A DNA stretch of 64,000 nucleotides from Mangifera indica (lineage: Eukaryota > Streptophyta > Magnoliopsida > Sapindales > Anacardiaceae): assembly GCF_011075055.1 (NCBI RefSeq), contig NC_058155.1, positions 6,095,537 to 6,159,536 of the forward strand. The letters are read 5' to 3'. Positions within the stretch are counted from its first letter, which is position 1, and each line of letters begins with the position of its first letter. The notes under the pieces are model-generated. The model saw only the letters and a list, made by a program, of their open reading frames with translations. It was not told the DNA's origin and made no database searches. The translations under genes were made by a program, and so were the position numbers. Below, piece after piece: positions 24,901 through 37,356 of the stretch.

Positions 24901-27900
24901 TATGCAAAAGGAAATCTAAAAGTGCGGATTTCTTGTTAATATCTAATGCTATACACTGTCAAATTCTTTTCAATTTATTGCCTAATATCTCACACATGTA
25001 CTAATTTGTATTATGCATCACTTGTTAAACATGATTGAAGAGAAAGAGTTAAATTAAAAAATGAAATCATTATATAAATGAAATGAATTGTTTCAACTTG
25101 ACCAAATTCCAAAAATACTTCTATTGAATCTCCTTATTATATCCATGGTAATTCATAATATGCAGATTGGAATGACTCAAAACAGAAGCTGAGGATTGGC
25201 ATAGTCTCACCTTACGGTGCTCAAGTACAAGCAATTCAAGAAAAACTTGGAGGCAAGTATGATAACTGTGATGACTTTACTGTAAAAGTGAAGTCAATTG
25301 ATGGGTTTCAAGGTGGTGAGGAGGACATTATTATAATTTCGACTGTGAGATTCAACAGAAGTGGATCCATTGGATTCTTGTCCAAGCCACAGAGAATCAA
25401 TGTTGCACTTACGAGGGCCAGGTATATATGTAAATATTGTGCATTGTGAATTGTGTTTGGTTCATTTTACTAACTATAGTGAATAACTACTGTCCCTTTG
25501 ATACCCTCTAGGCACTGTTTATGGATTTTAGGGAATGAAAGAACCTTAACTCATGGTGAATCTGTTTGGGAAATCTTAATCCATGATGCTAAGGACCGCT
25601 GTTGTTTCTTTAATGCTGATGAAGATAAGGATATGGCCAAAGCTATATTAGAGGCCAAAAAAGAGCTTAATGAATTGGATGAATTGCTGAATGCTGACAG
25701 TATACTTTTCAGAAGTCAAAAGTGGAAGGTATATTGTTTCCTTAGCTATACTTGCTTTGCCAATCAATTTTTCCTACCATGGTTAGTGCTTATATTTGTC
25801 AGTGACGCTTATTCCTCAGGTTATTTTTAGTGATAACTTCTTGAAATCTTTTAAAAGAATGAAATCAGACCGCGACAAGAAGTCGGTTATCAACCTTCTA
25901 ATGAAACTTTCAACTGGCTGGCGACCTAAGAGAAGGAACATAGATACTATTTGCAAAAGCTCTTTGCACATTATTAAGCAATTTAAAGTTGAAGGTCTAT
26001 ATACAATTTGCACTGTTGACATAGTGAAGGAATCAATGTACATCCAAGTTTTGAAAGTCTGGGATATATTGCCTTTGGAGGATGTTCCAAAATTGGTAAA
26101 ACGTTTGGATGATATATTTGTCAGGTACACTGATGACTACATCAACCGTTGCAAAGAGAAATATATTGAAGGGTTTGTCTACTCTTTCCAATTCTGTTTC
26201 TATTACTGAAGGAAAAAATTTCATTCAGCTTCATTTATTTATTTATCTATTATTTTGCTTCTGACTAGGAATTTGGAAGTTCCCAAGACTTGGGCAGTCT
26301 CTTCAGAAATCATTCGAATCAGGAATCTTGCTGACATTAAGAGTGGAAGTGACTTAAGTGGAGCTCCTTTAGACAGTATGAGTTATGTAGAGAATTCAAA
26401 TGTGGCTGAAAGTTTGCTTTTAATGAAATTCTACGCTTTATCATCAGGTATTGTGAGCCATTTGCTTTCTGACCGTGATGGTAGAGAATTGGATCTTCCA
26501 TTTGAAGTAACGGATGAACAGTTGGAGATGATTCTTTATCCAAGAAGCACCTTTATACTTGGTAGGTCAGGTACAGGGAAAACTACTGTGTTGACCATGA
26601 AATTATTTCAGAAAGAAAAACTACATCACACGGCAACAGAAGGATTCTATGGAGATCATTATCATAAGCATTTGCATACTACTCAGGAAAATGATGTTGA
26701 GAAGGTTATTGGAGAGAAGAAACTAAATATCTTGCGCCAACTTTTCGTGACAGTCAGTCCTAAATTGTGTTTTGCTGTAAAGCAACACATTTCTCACTTG
26801 AAAAGGTTTGTGGGTTTTTATAAAGATAGCTCTTGCATTCTGTTTTTCTTATTTCATTTAATGTTAATTATCTTTTAGAACATTTGTTCTCTTCAATTTG
26901 ATTGAAAACAACACCTATCATCGTGTTTTTATATTCATATTTTTCCGAGTCCATTTAAGAATGGGGTATAGACATTGAATCTTAATAGATATTTTGCATT
27001 TGCTACATGGATGACTGTTAATGGCTAAATGATGTTACTTGTTATGCATGCAGCTCTACCCTGGGAGAGAAGTTTATAGGAGAAGGCAGTTTACTAGACA
27101 TGGATGATATTGATGATGGGGCACAATTCAAAGATATTCCAAATTCTTTTGTAGACGTTCCATCTAAGTCATACCCTCTTGTTTTAACGTATCATAAGTT
27201 CTTGATGATGCTAGATGGAACAATCGGCAATTCATATTTCGACAGATTCCATGACGTAAGGAAACACTCTGATGCTCTAAGTCAAAGGTTAAGATCAGTT
27301 TCCTTATATTCAATTATGAGGACAAAGGAAGTTACTTATGACAGGTTTAGTTTATTTTATTGGCCACATTTTAATGAAAAACTAACGAAGAAACTCGATT
27401 CTTCAAGGGTTTTCATTGAGATTATATCTTACATAAAAGGAGGCTTGCAATCCATGGAGATTAGTGATGGTAAACTGAGTCGAGAAGATTACGTCCTATT
27501 ATCAGAGGGTAGAGTTTCCACTTTAAATAGACTGAAGAGGGAGATGATATATAAGATATTTCAAAACTATGAGAAAATGAAGATGGCGAATGGTGAATTT
27601 GATTTGGCTGATCTAGTAATTGATCTTCATCACCGACTTAAAAAGGGAAAATATCATGGAGATGAAATTCATTTTGTTTATGTTGATGAGGTGCAGGATC
27701 TTACAGTGAGTCAAATTGCTTTGTTCAAATATATATGCAAAAATGTGGAAGAGGGATTTGTTTTTTCTGGTGATACAGCACAAACAATTGCCAGGGGAGT
27801 TGACTTCAAATTTGAAGATATACGATCTTTGTTCTACAAGAGGTTTGTCATGGAATCAAGAAGCAATGAACATGATGGCAAAGAACAGAAAGGACAACTC

Positions 27901-30900
27901 TCAAAAATTCTTAATTTGAGCCAGAACTTCCGTACCCATGTAGGTATCCTGAAGCTAGCTCAGAGCATCATTGACCTCCTTTACTGTTTCTTTGATCGCT
28001 TTGTTGATGTTTTAAACCCTGAGACCAGTATGATATATGGGGAATCTCCAATTTTGCTTGAATCTGAGAATAATGAAAATGCAATCATAAAAATTTTTGG
28101 AAAGACTGGAAATGCTGCTGGTGCCATTGTTGGTTTTGGAGCGGATCAGGTAATATTGGTACGGGATGACAATGCTCGGAAGAATATTTCTGACTACGTC
28201 GGGAATCAAGCTCTTGTTTTGACAATAGTAGAGAGCAAAGGCCTTGAATTTAAGGTAATTCATTCTTCTTTAAAAGTCTTTGTTATTGTTGAAGTAATCA
28301 ATGAAGAGTTTGCTTTTAATATATTGTTCTTCATGCTATTTGCTTAAGTGCTCTTCTAACCTATTTTGATCTTATCACTGAATTGGTCATTTATCATCTA
28401 ATTAAAACTTTAAAACTTGTAGTTTCAGACTATTTCTCTTAACTGTCATTTTATTTCATCTTCAGCGTAGGCAATGTAAGATAGATATGCAGGTTGTATT
28501 ATAAAATTTTGACTTCTGGGAACTATTCCTAGTGAAATGTACTATTGATCTTCTATCTATAGTTAAATACTTCTTCAAAATACATGAGGAGGGGATTTGA
28601 TTACTAAACACTGCTGAATTGATTAGTCTTAAAAAAAATTTCTTCATTTATCCGGGTCTTTATTCTATTCATCAGTAATTTTTATGAATCCTAATTTTCT
28701 CTTTAATGATTTGAATATTTTCCTTCATAGGATGTACTTTTATACAACTTTTTTGGTTCGTCAAATCTTAAGAATCAATGGCGAGTGATTTATGAATATA
28801 TGAAGGAACAAAATTTGCTTGACTCCACATCACCTAGTGCTTTCCCAAGCTTCAGTGAAGCTAAACACAACATCTTGTGTGCTGAACTGAAGCAACTGTA
28901 TGTCGCCATCACTCGCACAAGACAAAGGTTATGGATCTGGGAGGATAACGAGGATGTCTCAAAACCTATGTTTGACTATTGGAAGAAGAAATTTCTTGTT
29001 CAAGTCAAACAGTTGGATGATTCATTTGTGCATGCAATGCAAGTTGTGAGCACCCCAGAGGAGTGGAAATTGAAGGGACTCAAGGTTTATTTTACTTTTC
29101 CAAGTTATTTTTATCATCACTATTATCTATTTCTGTTGGCGTATTTTTAATAGGGAAACCTTTGTATATTGTTCTGTCATATTTTGGGGCACATAACAAT
29201 ATTCTTTATTATTTTCATCTATCCAATTCTGGTACCCTTTGCCTAGCTGAGCCATTTGACCTTCATATCTAGAGTGTCTCATTACACTGTATAGGGAAAA
29301 TTGCTGTCATCATTATTTTTATCGTTGTAGCCATTTGACATTCATATTCTGTTGTGGTAGGAGTGTACATGTTAGGAAGGTTGTACCTTCTCGGTGATGC
29401 TGATTGTTGTTTTTTCTTCTTTTGTCAATTATTTCTTATTTCCAGCTATTTCATGAATGTAATTATGAAAAGGCAACTTTTTGCTTCGAAAGAGCTAAAG
29501 ATTTATACTGGGTGGAAAGGTGTAAAGCTACTGCCCTTAAAGCTGATGCTGACCGCATCCGCAGTTTAAACCCTGTGGAGGCTAATATCAAACTAAGGCA
29601 AGCTGCTATAAAATTTGAAGCTATAAACAATGCTGATTCAGCCGCCAAATGTTTTTATGAGTTGGGGGAGTATGAAAGAGCTGGTATGAATTTGATATTG
29701 ATTATTTGATATGGAATATTTCTTGCTGCTTTTATGTGCTGCAATTTTATTGATATATTTCTTTACTTAATTATCATTACTGTGAAAACTTAAAAATTAT
29801 CTTTTGTTTCTCCTATCTGATGATTTATTGTTGATATATTTTGTGACATCTGGATTTGATATATTAAGCATTCTTATTGTTGAGAATAGGTCATAGATTT
29901 CTTTTTGATGTTCCCCAGATGCAGTATGTGTTTATAAGAAGGTTTTGGTTTGATTCTACTGTAAAATTGTTGCAGTTTTATCACAAGGTTTATTGTGAAA
30001 TGAGTATAGAAGCTTTCTTTATTGCTAGTTCCATCTTCTCAAAGATGAGCCTCCAAAAAGTGACTGGAGACCTATTTTCAGTTGAAGCGGAGTGCGACCT
30101 ACTGCAATTATTTTCTTCCTTGCCAAATATTCTTTTCTCCAGGAACTTATTGCCCTTGTTATAGTAGTCAATGGTGAAAAGTGCTAGATATGATAATATT
30201 ATTTCACTTTTAGGTTAGTAAATGTGACATTACGACTTAAATTTTTTGTTCCTGCAGGTAGGATTTATTTGGAGAAATGTGAGGAACCAGAGCTGGAAAG
30301 AGCTGGGGAATGTTTTTGTCTGGCTGGACGCCATGAGCTTGCTGCAAAGGTGTATGCCAAGGGCAATTTTTTAGCAGAATGCTTGACTGTTTGCTCCAAA
30401 GGAAAGCTTTTTGATGTTGGATTGCAATACATATATTACTGGAAACAACATGCCAGTAACGATGTTGATCTTGTCCAAAGAATCAAACAAATAAGCAACA
30501 TTGAACAAGAATTTCTGGAGAGCTGTGCTTTTCATTATCATGAGCATAAAGATAGCAAGTCCATGATGAAATTTGTGAAAGCCTTCCAGTCATTGGATTT
30601 GAAACGTAACTTTTTGAAGTCATTGGATTGCTTTGCTGAACTTATACTTCTGGAAGAAGAATCAGGAAACTTCCTGGACGCTGCAAATATTGCAAAAACA
30701 AGAGGAGATATTCTCCGCGCAAGTGATTTGCTTCAGAAAGCTGGGAATTTCAAAGAAGCATCTATACTCATTCTTAATTATGTGTTTTCCAACTCTCTAT
30801 GGTCATCTGGGAGCAAAGGCTGGCCTTTGAAGCAGTTTCGAGAGAAGGAGGAGCTTTTGGGAAAAGCCAAGTCATTGGCAAAGAAAGACTCGAACCAATT

Positions 30901-33412
30901 TTCTGAATTTGTTCAAACTGAAGCTGACATTATATCAAATGAGCAGTGCAACCTATTGTTGCTTGGTCAACAATTAAATGCTTCAAAGCGATGTCAGAGT
31001 TTAAGAGGCGAAATATTAACTGTTCGAAAGATTCTGGATTTCCATCTTCATTTAAGTACCTCCAAATATGGTTGGGAAGACGAATTGGTTTCTGATCTCA
31101 TAGCATATTCAGAGGACATAATTCATAGGAACCAGGTTTCTGTTGAGACCCTTGTCTACTTCTGGAATTACTGGAAGAATATGATAGTGAAAATACTTGA
31201 GTACCTCAAAGATCTGCGAACACAAGATGTTAATGACTACAGAAGTTATGGAGACTTCTGTGTGAACTATCTTGGTATATGGAAGCAATATAGCAGTCGT
31301 GGTACCAAGTATCTTTTGCTGAACCCAAATGCACACTGGATTAGAGAGGTGGACAAAAGATGTGCTCAGAGCGAGAAGTTGGTTTTGATTGATGTCAGCA
31401 GGCTTGTCTCAGCTGCCCTGCATTATTGGAGTTCAGAGTTACTGTTTGTTGGTAAAAGGGTGTCAGAATATCTGGATACCTTCCATAAACAGTCATTTAA
31501 GAATTCATCATCCATGCTCTGCAAAGTAAGAATTTTTTCTTACATTTTTGAGGTTTCAAAATCTCTTTTGAACTCCAAATTTCTGCAACACAGGTATCAT
31601 GATACTAATTCACTACAAAGTATTGCTGAACAATCAATGTGGCGTTTCTTTGACTTCATATTTCCTCTAGACTGGCGAGAATCGTTGAAAGGGGACTTGA
31701 TTTATGTGAGAAGAACTGAGATTTGTAGGAGTATGATAAAAGAAGTTATTTTTCAAAATATTGGCTTGAAAGGGTGTCTATCTTATGGGCAAATTGGACG
31801 CACGGCAGTAATGATTCTGGGGTCTGGTAAGCCAAGCAAAGAGGTATTTGAGAATGTTGCAAAAAGTTGTAACGAAAATAAACCATGGAAGGAATTTTTG
31901 GAGAGCCTCAGTCTTTCTGGAACTGTTGGCCCAGGCAATAACATTGATCTTGTTCAGAAGTTCTATGCAGCACTGAAAGATATTTATGAAACCGAATGGA
32001 AGAAAGACTATATATCACCGTCCAATTTTCTGTATCTTCTCGAGCGCTTTCTGATTATTTTATCCAGCGTCCAGGGGTTCGTCTTAACCACACAGTCATG
32101 TTTTGTGGAATTGCTCATCTACCAGGAGGGGAACACCCCCTCTGTTTTTAAGATTGATGTGCAATTTTCCTTTGGAGATATACTTAAATTTGTAGTCGGC
32201 ATTGTTTCACAGTTCCTTCACAGCCGGAATGACACAATGGAGTGGATCAAAAAGTCACATCCAAATCATGTGCATCACTACCATTCACTTGTAGTTTTGA
32301 GATTGGTTGTGATAGTGTGTTTGCTTCATATGAATTTTGGGAACTATGCAAATTTGCTCTTTGACTTGCTCAACAGGAACTATGACAAACTGCCTCCGGA
32401 ATTTTGTAATTTACTTCGCAGAAGATGGAGGCATAATTCTCATAATGTAGATCTGATTGCCGAAGCATTCAAGAGGATCCAGAATCCTCTTGTGATTGTG
32501 AGTTGGGGGGAAAATTGTTCAAGATTTAAGTGTCGAGATGCAGTTTTTGTTGACATGACAGCTAACAAATATAAGGAGATATTACGTGTCATGTTTCCAC
32601 AATCTGAAGGCCATTCTGGAACTAAACTGGAAGCTGCTAGTTTGCACAAGAATGTATCTCTGTTAGACTGTCGTGGGAAAGAAAAGGGTTCAATTCTTCC
32701 GACTTCAAAATCTTCCATCCTTCTAGATAAGGATTCAATTGCTCAGACCATAAATGAAGATATATCAGAAACAATAGAGGCATTGATAGAAAATGCAGAT
32801 GATGAAAAGAGCATTTTGTTGAATGCCCCAGCAGTTGAGGTAATGCCATGTCTGTTTTCACATCAGTTGAATGCAGTACGAAGTAAAAAGACTAGATTTG
32901 GATTTTTTTTTTTCAAAAAACGATTTTACAGTTGGATTTTCACTTGAATAATAAGCTATTCTTGCAGCCGAATAGCAGTACTGAAGGCAAGGCAACAGAG
33001 GCGGGATCAGAAGCAAAATGTGATGAAAATGCAGATGATGAAAAGAGCATTTTGTTGAATGCCCCAACAGTTGAGGTAATGCTATGTCTTTTTTCACATC
33101 AGTTGAATGCAGTATGAAGTAAAAAGATTAGATTTAGATTTTTTTTTTCAAAAAACGATTTTACAGTTGGATTTTCACTTGAATAATAAGCTATTCTTGC
33201 AGCAGAATAGCAGTACTGAAGGCAAGGCAACAGAGGCGGGATCAGAAGGAAAATGTGATGAGGGAAACAACACTGACAGTAAGGAGGCATTGCAAGTTAA
33301 TCGAGCCTCCGGTTCCCAGTCGCCAGAAAACACTCAGAAGACTGAAAAGAAGGGGAAGGGAAAGAAAAAGCCTAAGAAAAAGAACAAGGGAAATGGTAAG
33401 CGGAAAAACTAG
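21918..33412 (+). CDS. TRANK1-like protein with UPF1/SEN1-type and UvrD-type helicase domains in one chain
   Basis: Exons: 21918-22049, 22292-22831, 22926-24146, 24241-24565, 25166-25421, 25512-25728, 25820-26172, 26269-26805, 27054-28254, 28731-29084, 29446-29683, 30258-32839, 32968-33075 and 33203-33412. All introns are GT-AG and phases are consistent, giving 2757 aa. Domain 1 (about 225-830) is an SF1B helicase: Walker A GPPGTGKT 280-287, DEAA 593-596, GDECQLPAT near 619, QYRMHP 659-664, GFQGGEED 786-793, ALTRAR 820-825. Domain 2 (about 1060-1670) is UvrD-like: Walker A GRSGTGKT 1113-1120, DEVQD 1405-1409, [15 protein letters not shown], and ITRTRQRLW near 1654. A long alpha-helical, TPR-like region follows, with a lysine-rich tail ([12 protein letters not shown]). 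Plant homologues are annotated as TPR and ankyrin repeat-containing protein 1-like; I see no ankyrin consensus. Both ATPase sites look intact, so nucleic-acid-dependent ATPase activity is inferred; the cellular role is unknown. The start was chosen as the first ATG before [13 protein letters not shown]; two further in-frame ATGs follow directly. Oddity: exon 13 is a fresh tandem duplicate (see 32789-33260). Confidence 0.92.
32789..33260 (+). repeat. 236-bp tandem duplication creating an extra exon
   Basis: Unit 1 is 32789-33024 and unit 2 is 33025-33260, offset exactly 236 bases and nearly identical. Each spans the end of one coding exon, an intron of about 130 bases, and the start of the next exon. 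The degenerate sister gene has only one unit (8100-8340). Because the duplicated exon (32968-33075) is 108 bases, the frame is kept and 36 residues are added. In both units a second possible 3' splice site lies 36 bases upstream (exon from 32932 or 33167), also in frame. Confidence 0.9.
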
Positions 33413-33586
33413 CAACCAAAGCTAAGATTTCCCTTTTCTGAACTTGATTACCTCATACTACAAATGGCCAAGTTTGTCCGTCTTTCTAGTTATATAAGAA
33501 CAAATTATTATTTTGTATTTTAAATATTTAATGATATTGAATGGTGTTTTGATGATAAAATTCAATCATGACAGAACTCTTTATAA
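33413..33586 (+). other. 3' flank (likely 3' UTR) of the intact TRANK1-like gene
   Basis: This stretch matches 8476-8640 downstream of the sister pseudogene (caaccaaagctaagattt onward), so the duplicated block extends past the stop codon. The match ends where the Mutator-like element at 33596 begins. The sister side, 8476-9500, continues into gene-free DNA that contains two copies of gacttaactctctgtta about 120 bases apart. Confidence 0.6.
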
Positions 33587-33595
33587 TAAAAAATT

Positions 33596-34340
33596 GGCCA
33601 ATGGACTTATTCCCACCTAAAGTATCTTGTTTTCTTAAGTTTTCATCTCTTATCTTTAAAACTCTTAAGCATTCACCCATGGGTGGTTAAAATGAATAGT
33701 TTTAAAGGCAAAATCATCATTTCATCTATAATATTAAAAATAAACTAAAATTTAATTTCTTTTTCCCTCCCTAAACCTTAAAAGGTAAAAGTTTCCCCTT
33801 AACCTAAGTTTAAAAAATGACATTTCCCCCCTAAGGTTTAGTTTCCAGATATCCGATGTCATCGGTGATGATGAATATTTTCGGATGTCTTCTCTCCCTC
33901 CGACGGCCAAGCTTCTCCCGTTTGGAAGCTTGGACGACATTGATTGATGTTGGAAAAAACTCTCAGCTTCATTAGGAAGACAAAGTTGTTCGTCTTTCCT
34001 GACGACGACGAGATCTCTTGTCTCTCCCATTAGGTTTAAGACTGTCGGCCAGAGGGAGAGATGGCCAAGGAGCAACCGCTAGAGAAAGAGAAAGGAGATA
34101 CCATTGGAGAAGTGTTGAAGTTTTAAAACTAACCCTAGAAGGGGAAATGTCATTTTTTAAAAATTAGCCTATAGGAGAAATTGTTAGTTTTTAGGGTTTA
34201 AAGGGAAAAGAAATAAAATTTTAAGAGGTTTGGGTTTCGTTAATTTTAACTATTCATGAGTGAGTAAATGAGATTTTTAAAATTAAATGATGGAAACTTG
34301 AGAAAAGATGATACTTTGGGTGGGAAATAGTCATTTGGCC
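33596..34340. mobile_element. Non-autonomous Mutator-like element (745 bp) with 9-bp target duplication
   Basis: The ends are inverted repeats: the left begins ggccaatggacttattccca, and the right, read in reverse complement, begins ggccaaatgactatttccca. Inverted similarity continues well inward (aaagtatc(t/a)tgtttt..., then 'ttcacccatgggtgg' against its partner). The element is flanked by TAAAAAATT on both sides (33587-33595 and 34341-34349), a perfect 9-bp duplication characteristic of Mutator-superfamily insertion. There is no transposase; the interior is GC-richer and unrecognised. It lies about 180 bases past the TRANK1-like stop codon. Confidence 0.88.
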
Positions 34341-34349
34341 TAAAAAATT

Positions 34350-35687
34350 CAATGCACACTCAATGAATTGAGCCCCCAACCTATTCAAACTATTGAATTC
34401 TAGCCGCTGAATCCACTTCATGGCTCAAATATTGTTATTCAAGTCATTCTAATAAAACTTAGATTTATTGTTACTTATTTATTCTATTTCATCTTTTAGG
34501 TGTTCAAATAAAGAATAATACTATACATACTTATTTTAGGTATATAAATATATATACATTTATATATATCATCATATGATTAGGTATTATTTTATCTGTA
34601 ATTCAAAATCATTCAATCATACGATAACATATATAAATGTATATATATTTGTATACCTAAAGTAAATATTTATAGTTTTATCGTCAAATAAAACTACAAA
34701 ACTCAAAACAACAAATCAATTACCATCTTCTTCTTGGTTAGTCCCAAAAAGCTTCATCTTGACAATGGAGTCCAGAAATAACCCTCCACCTCTAATTTCT
34801 TTGGCGAAAGTTCTTTTTACTTAGCAAATTGCTCTTTACCCTCACCATTTCTACCAAGCAAACTATATATCATTCTTTGCAAAAAAAAATAAGGCCTATA
34901 ATCACTAGGATCCTCTTTCTCCAATTCTTGGTAACACTTTGAAGCCTCCTCCACATTCCTTTGCAAGAACTGAATTTGTGTCATTATCAACCTCAGATCT
35001 CTAGCTTAATTGTATTTTCATATGGGGTGTAATTATTTCGATTACTCTTGATTTTTATTTGAAAATTTTATTTTGTTTTTCAGTAGAGAGAATGTGACTA
35101 GTTACTAAGATAATTGGTATGTTTTTAAAATTTTGGTATGTAAATTTTTTAGAATATTTGTAAACCAAGCAAAATATTATATTGTGTGTACACACAACAA
35201 TGGGTTATATTGGACCAATTCATAAGCATGGGAAGACCCATGGGATGGCTAAAGGCCCTTTTAGTCATGTTTCATAGACCCAGTGGGTTGACCCACAATT
35301 TTATATATTTTAATAGTTTTAAATTAAATAAATTATTTTTTAAATATTATATTTTTTTTATTATTTTTGTTAGGTTAACTCACAAATCTTATCCCAAAAC
35401 CCTCGATATGATTTAAAATTTTGTGGGTTGTGCTCTCATCAACAATGCCAAAAAAAAGGGGAATTAGGTCATCTCGCAGGCTAACCCAACCCTTAACACA
35501 TATTTAGTTATGAGTATTATTAATTGTACCTTGAGATAATTTTATAAAAAAATTAAAATACTACAAACACTTGAGAAAGTAAAAACAGTTGACAATTTTA
35601 GATCATTTTAAAAACAGTTAAGTTAAAATTAAAAAATTTTAACATGATTCTATTTCCACTCAAGATATGATTCACTGCAAACAAAAT
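34350..35687. other. Gene-free AT-rich stretch
   Basis: It contains the fold-back MITE at 34520-34680. A region at about 34720-35000 (ttggttagtcccaaaaagcttcat...) has exon-like composition but only short frames on either strand and no recognised product. A 'gacccacaa' repeat-like block lies near 35280-35470. No gene can be supported. Confidence 0.4.
34520..34680. mobile_element. AT-rich fold-back MITE, copy 3
   Basis: The left arm, ctatacatacttattttaggt, is mirrored by the right arm, acctaaagtaaatatttatag. The inner motifs catcatatgatt and aatcatacgat flank the shared core attcaaaatcattc. It has the same architecture as the copy at 11813. Confidence 0.65.
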
Positions 35688-36143
35688 CCAGTTTAGTCCA
35701 TAGCATTTGCAAAGAAACGAGTAAAATGACCTAGTGTCGTTACAACAATTGTGTAGCCGCTCTCGTGTTAGATCCTAAAGCCTTGTCTGCGCCAAACATG
35801 AAATTGTTGGCGCTGATCGCCCTAAACTTAGTTGTATCTTATACCACAAGCAGCTTAACATACATCGATGTGATGGTGAAGAAGGAAAAATCTTCACCAA
35901 GACTACAATCGGCACTCGAGTTCTGCATTTCTCAAATGAGTACAGTGTGAATTCATTCAAAAGTGCTTTAAACGAATTGGATGGAGATCCTATAGCTGCA
36001 ATTCTGATGGTGCATATAACTGTGCATAGGAGCTGAATTCTGAAGGGTTTCAATCTCAAGATGTGGATTCAGGTAAGACTATAAATAATTATGTGGTGAT
36101 ATATAGTAACGTTGGATTTACTATTGCCAGTAAGATTAGCTGA
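35688..36143 (+). pseudogene. PMEI-family pseudogene
   Basis: The coding match starts at the mature N-terminus (SLVHSICKETS...), with no signal peptide or ATG. A short indel in the loop before the YNNC motif puts TAG in frame (about 35730). A deletion at 35935-35950 (the SQY(Q/K)(D/Y)TVNSF region) shifts frame, and several residues are missing before YNCA. The 3' end, matching ...GFTIASKIS with TGA at 36141-36143, is still recognisable. It lies 720 bases upstream of another PMEI copy in the same orientation. Confidence 0.85.
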
Positions 36144-36212
36144 ATTCATCGATGACATGTATTTATTTGAATTTGACATGACGTGACATTTAATATGAAT
36201 AATTATGAAGTG

Positions 36213-36355
36213 ATTTATAATAATATATACAATTTTATATATAAATAATGATATCATATAATTAAATTATTTTAAATTAAAGATAAAATTATACACAATT
36301 ATATAGTAATATATCATTATTTGTACATATTATTTATGCACATAATTTTACTGTA
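36213..36355. mobile_element. AT-rich fold-back MITE, copy 4 (eroded)
   Basis: Inverted arms (taataatatatacaatttt... and ...cattatttgtacatattattt) surround the core taaattattttaaattaaagata. It is more degraded than copies 1 and 3. It sits directly downstream of the PMEI relic. Confidence 0.45.
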
Positions 36356-36772
36356 TAACAAATATAATACATATTTATTGGTCTTATCCCTTAAGCTAAC
36401 AATGAAAATTATATTATTTAGTAAGGCTAAAAGACTATTTTTTACCAAAGGTTAGTTGCAATAACAAATTTTTACTTATTAAGTTTGAAAATGTTAAAAA
36501 CCTACCTATGAAATTTTTCTGTTAATGAAATCCCTTAACTTAATATTTAAAAATTTTATAAATAAAAAAATTTGGTTTGTCTTTTTTTAATATGTAGTTA
36601 GTAATCTATATTTGAAAGTTGTTTGTTTGTTTGTCTTGTTTTTTTTTTTTTTTTTTAAATAGTCAATAAACCTAATTTGTTATTTTTGGATAGTGACATT
36701 TTATAGCAAGTTCTCAATACCTTTTAAATACGACCCAGAACTTCGTTTACTTATATATTTACTTCTATAACC

Positions 36773-37356
36773 ATGAATGCGCCCAAAACTTCAATGACTT
36801 TTCATCATAATTCTCCATTTCTTTCTTCTTACTTCTTCACTCTCATTCGCTCGCGCTCGCCCTTGTGGCACCGAGCAAAGATGGTCCATCCAGTTTAGTC
36901 AATAGCGTTTGCAAAGGAACGACCCAATGCAGTTACAATGATTGTTTAGCCGCTCTCGCGCTAGATCCTAAAGCCTTGTCTACAACGAACGTGAAGTTGC
37001 TAGCGAAGGCAGCGCTCAACTTGGCTATATCTAATACCACAAACAGCCAAACATACATCGACAAGATGGCGAAGAAGGAAAAATCTTCACCGAGACTGAA
37101 ATCGGCACTCGAGTTCTGCGTTTCACAATATCAATATAGTGTGAATTCATTCAAAAGTGCTTTGCGCCAATTGGATGTAGATCCAATGACTGCAAATTTT
37201 GATGCAAAAGTTGCTTCTGATGGTGCAAATTACTGTGCAGGCAGGCTGAATTCTGAACGTTTTCGATCTCAAGATGTGGATTCAGTTAGGGTTAAAATTA
37301 ATCATGTGCTGATTTATAGTGACATTGGTTATACGGTTACCAGTAAGATGGACTGA
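36773..37356 (+). pseudogene. PMEI-family gene with frameshifted signal peptide (probable pseudogene)
   Basis: The mature domain is entirely open from 36811 to 37356 and carries all family cysteines (SVCKG...CSYNDC, EFC, NYC). It is closest to the intact minus-strand gene at 48340-48954. Upstream, ATG 36773 begins the normal N-terminus (MNAPKTSMTFHHNS), but a deletion of about 31 bases relative to the intact copies joins ttctcc to the later ttttcc-type segment and shifts frame, so that frame stops near 36897. The hydrophobic signal core (FSISFLLTSS) remains in the frame of the mature domain, without an in-frame ATG before it. Translation would need a non-AUG or internal start, so loss of secretion is likely. 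The single lesion suggests a young pseudogene. Confidence 0.8.
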
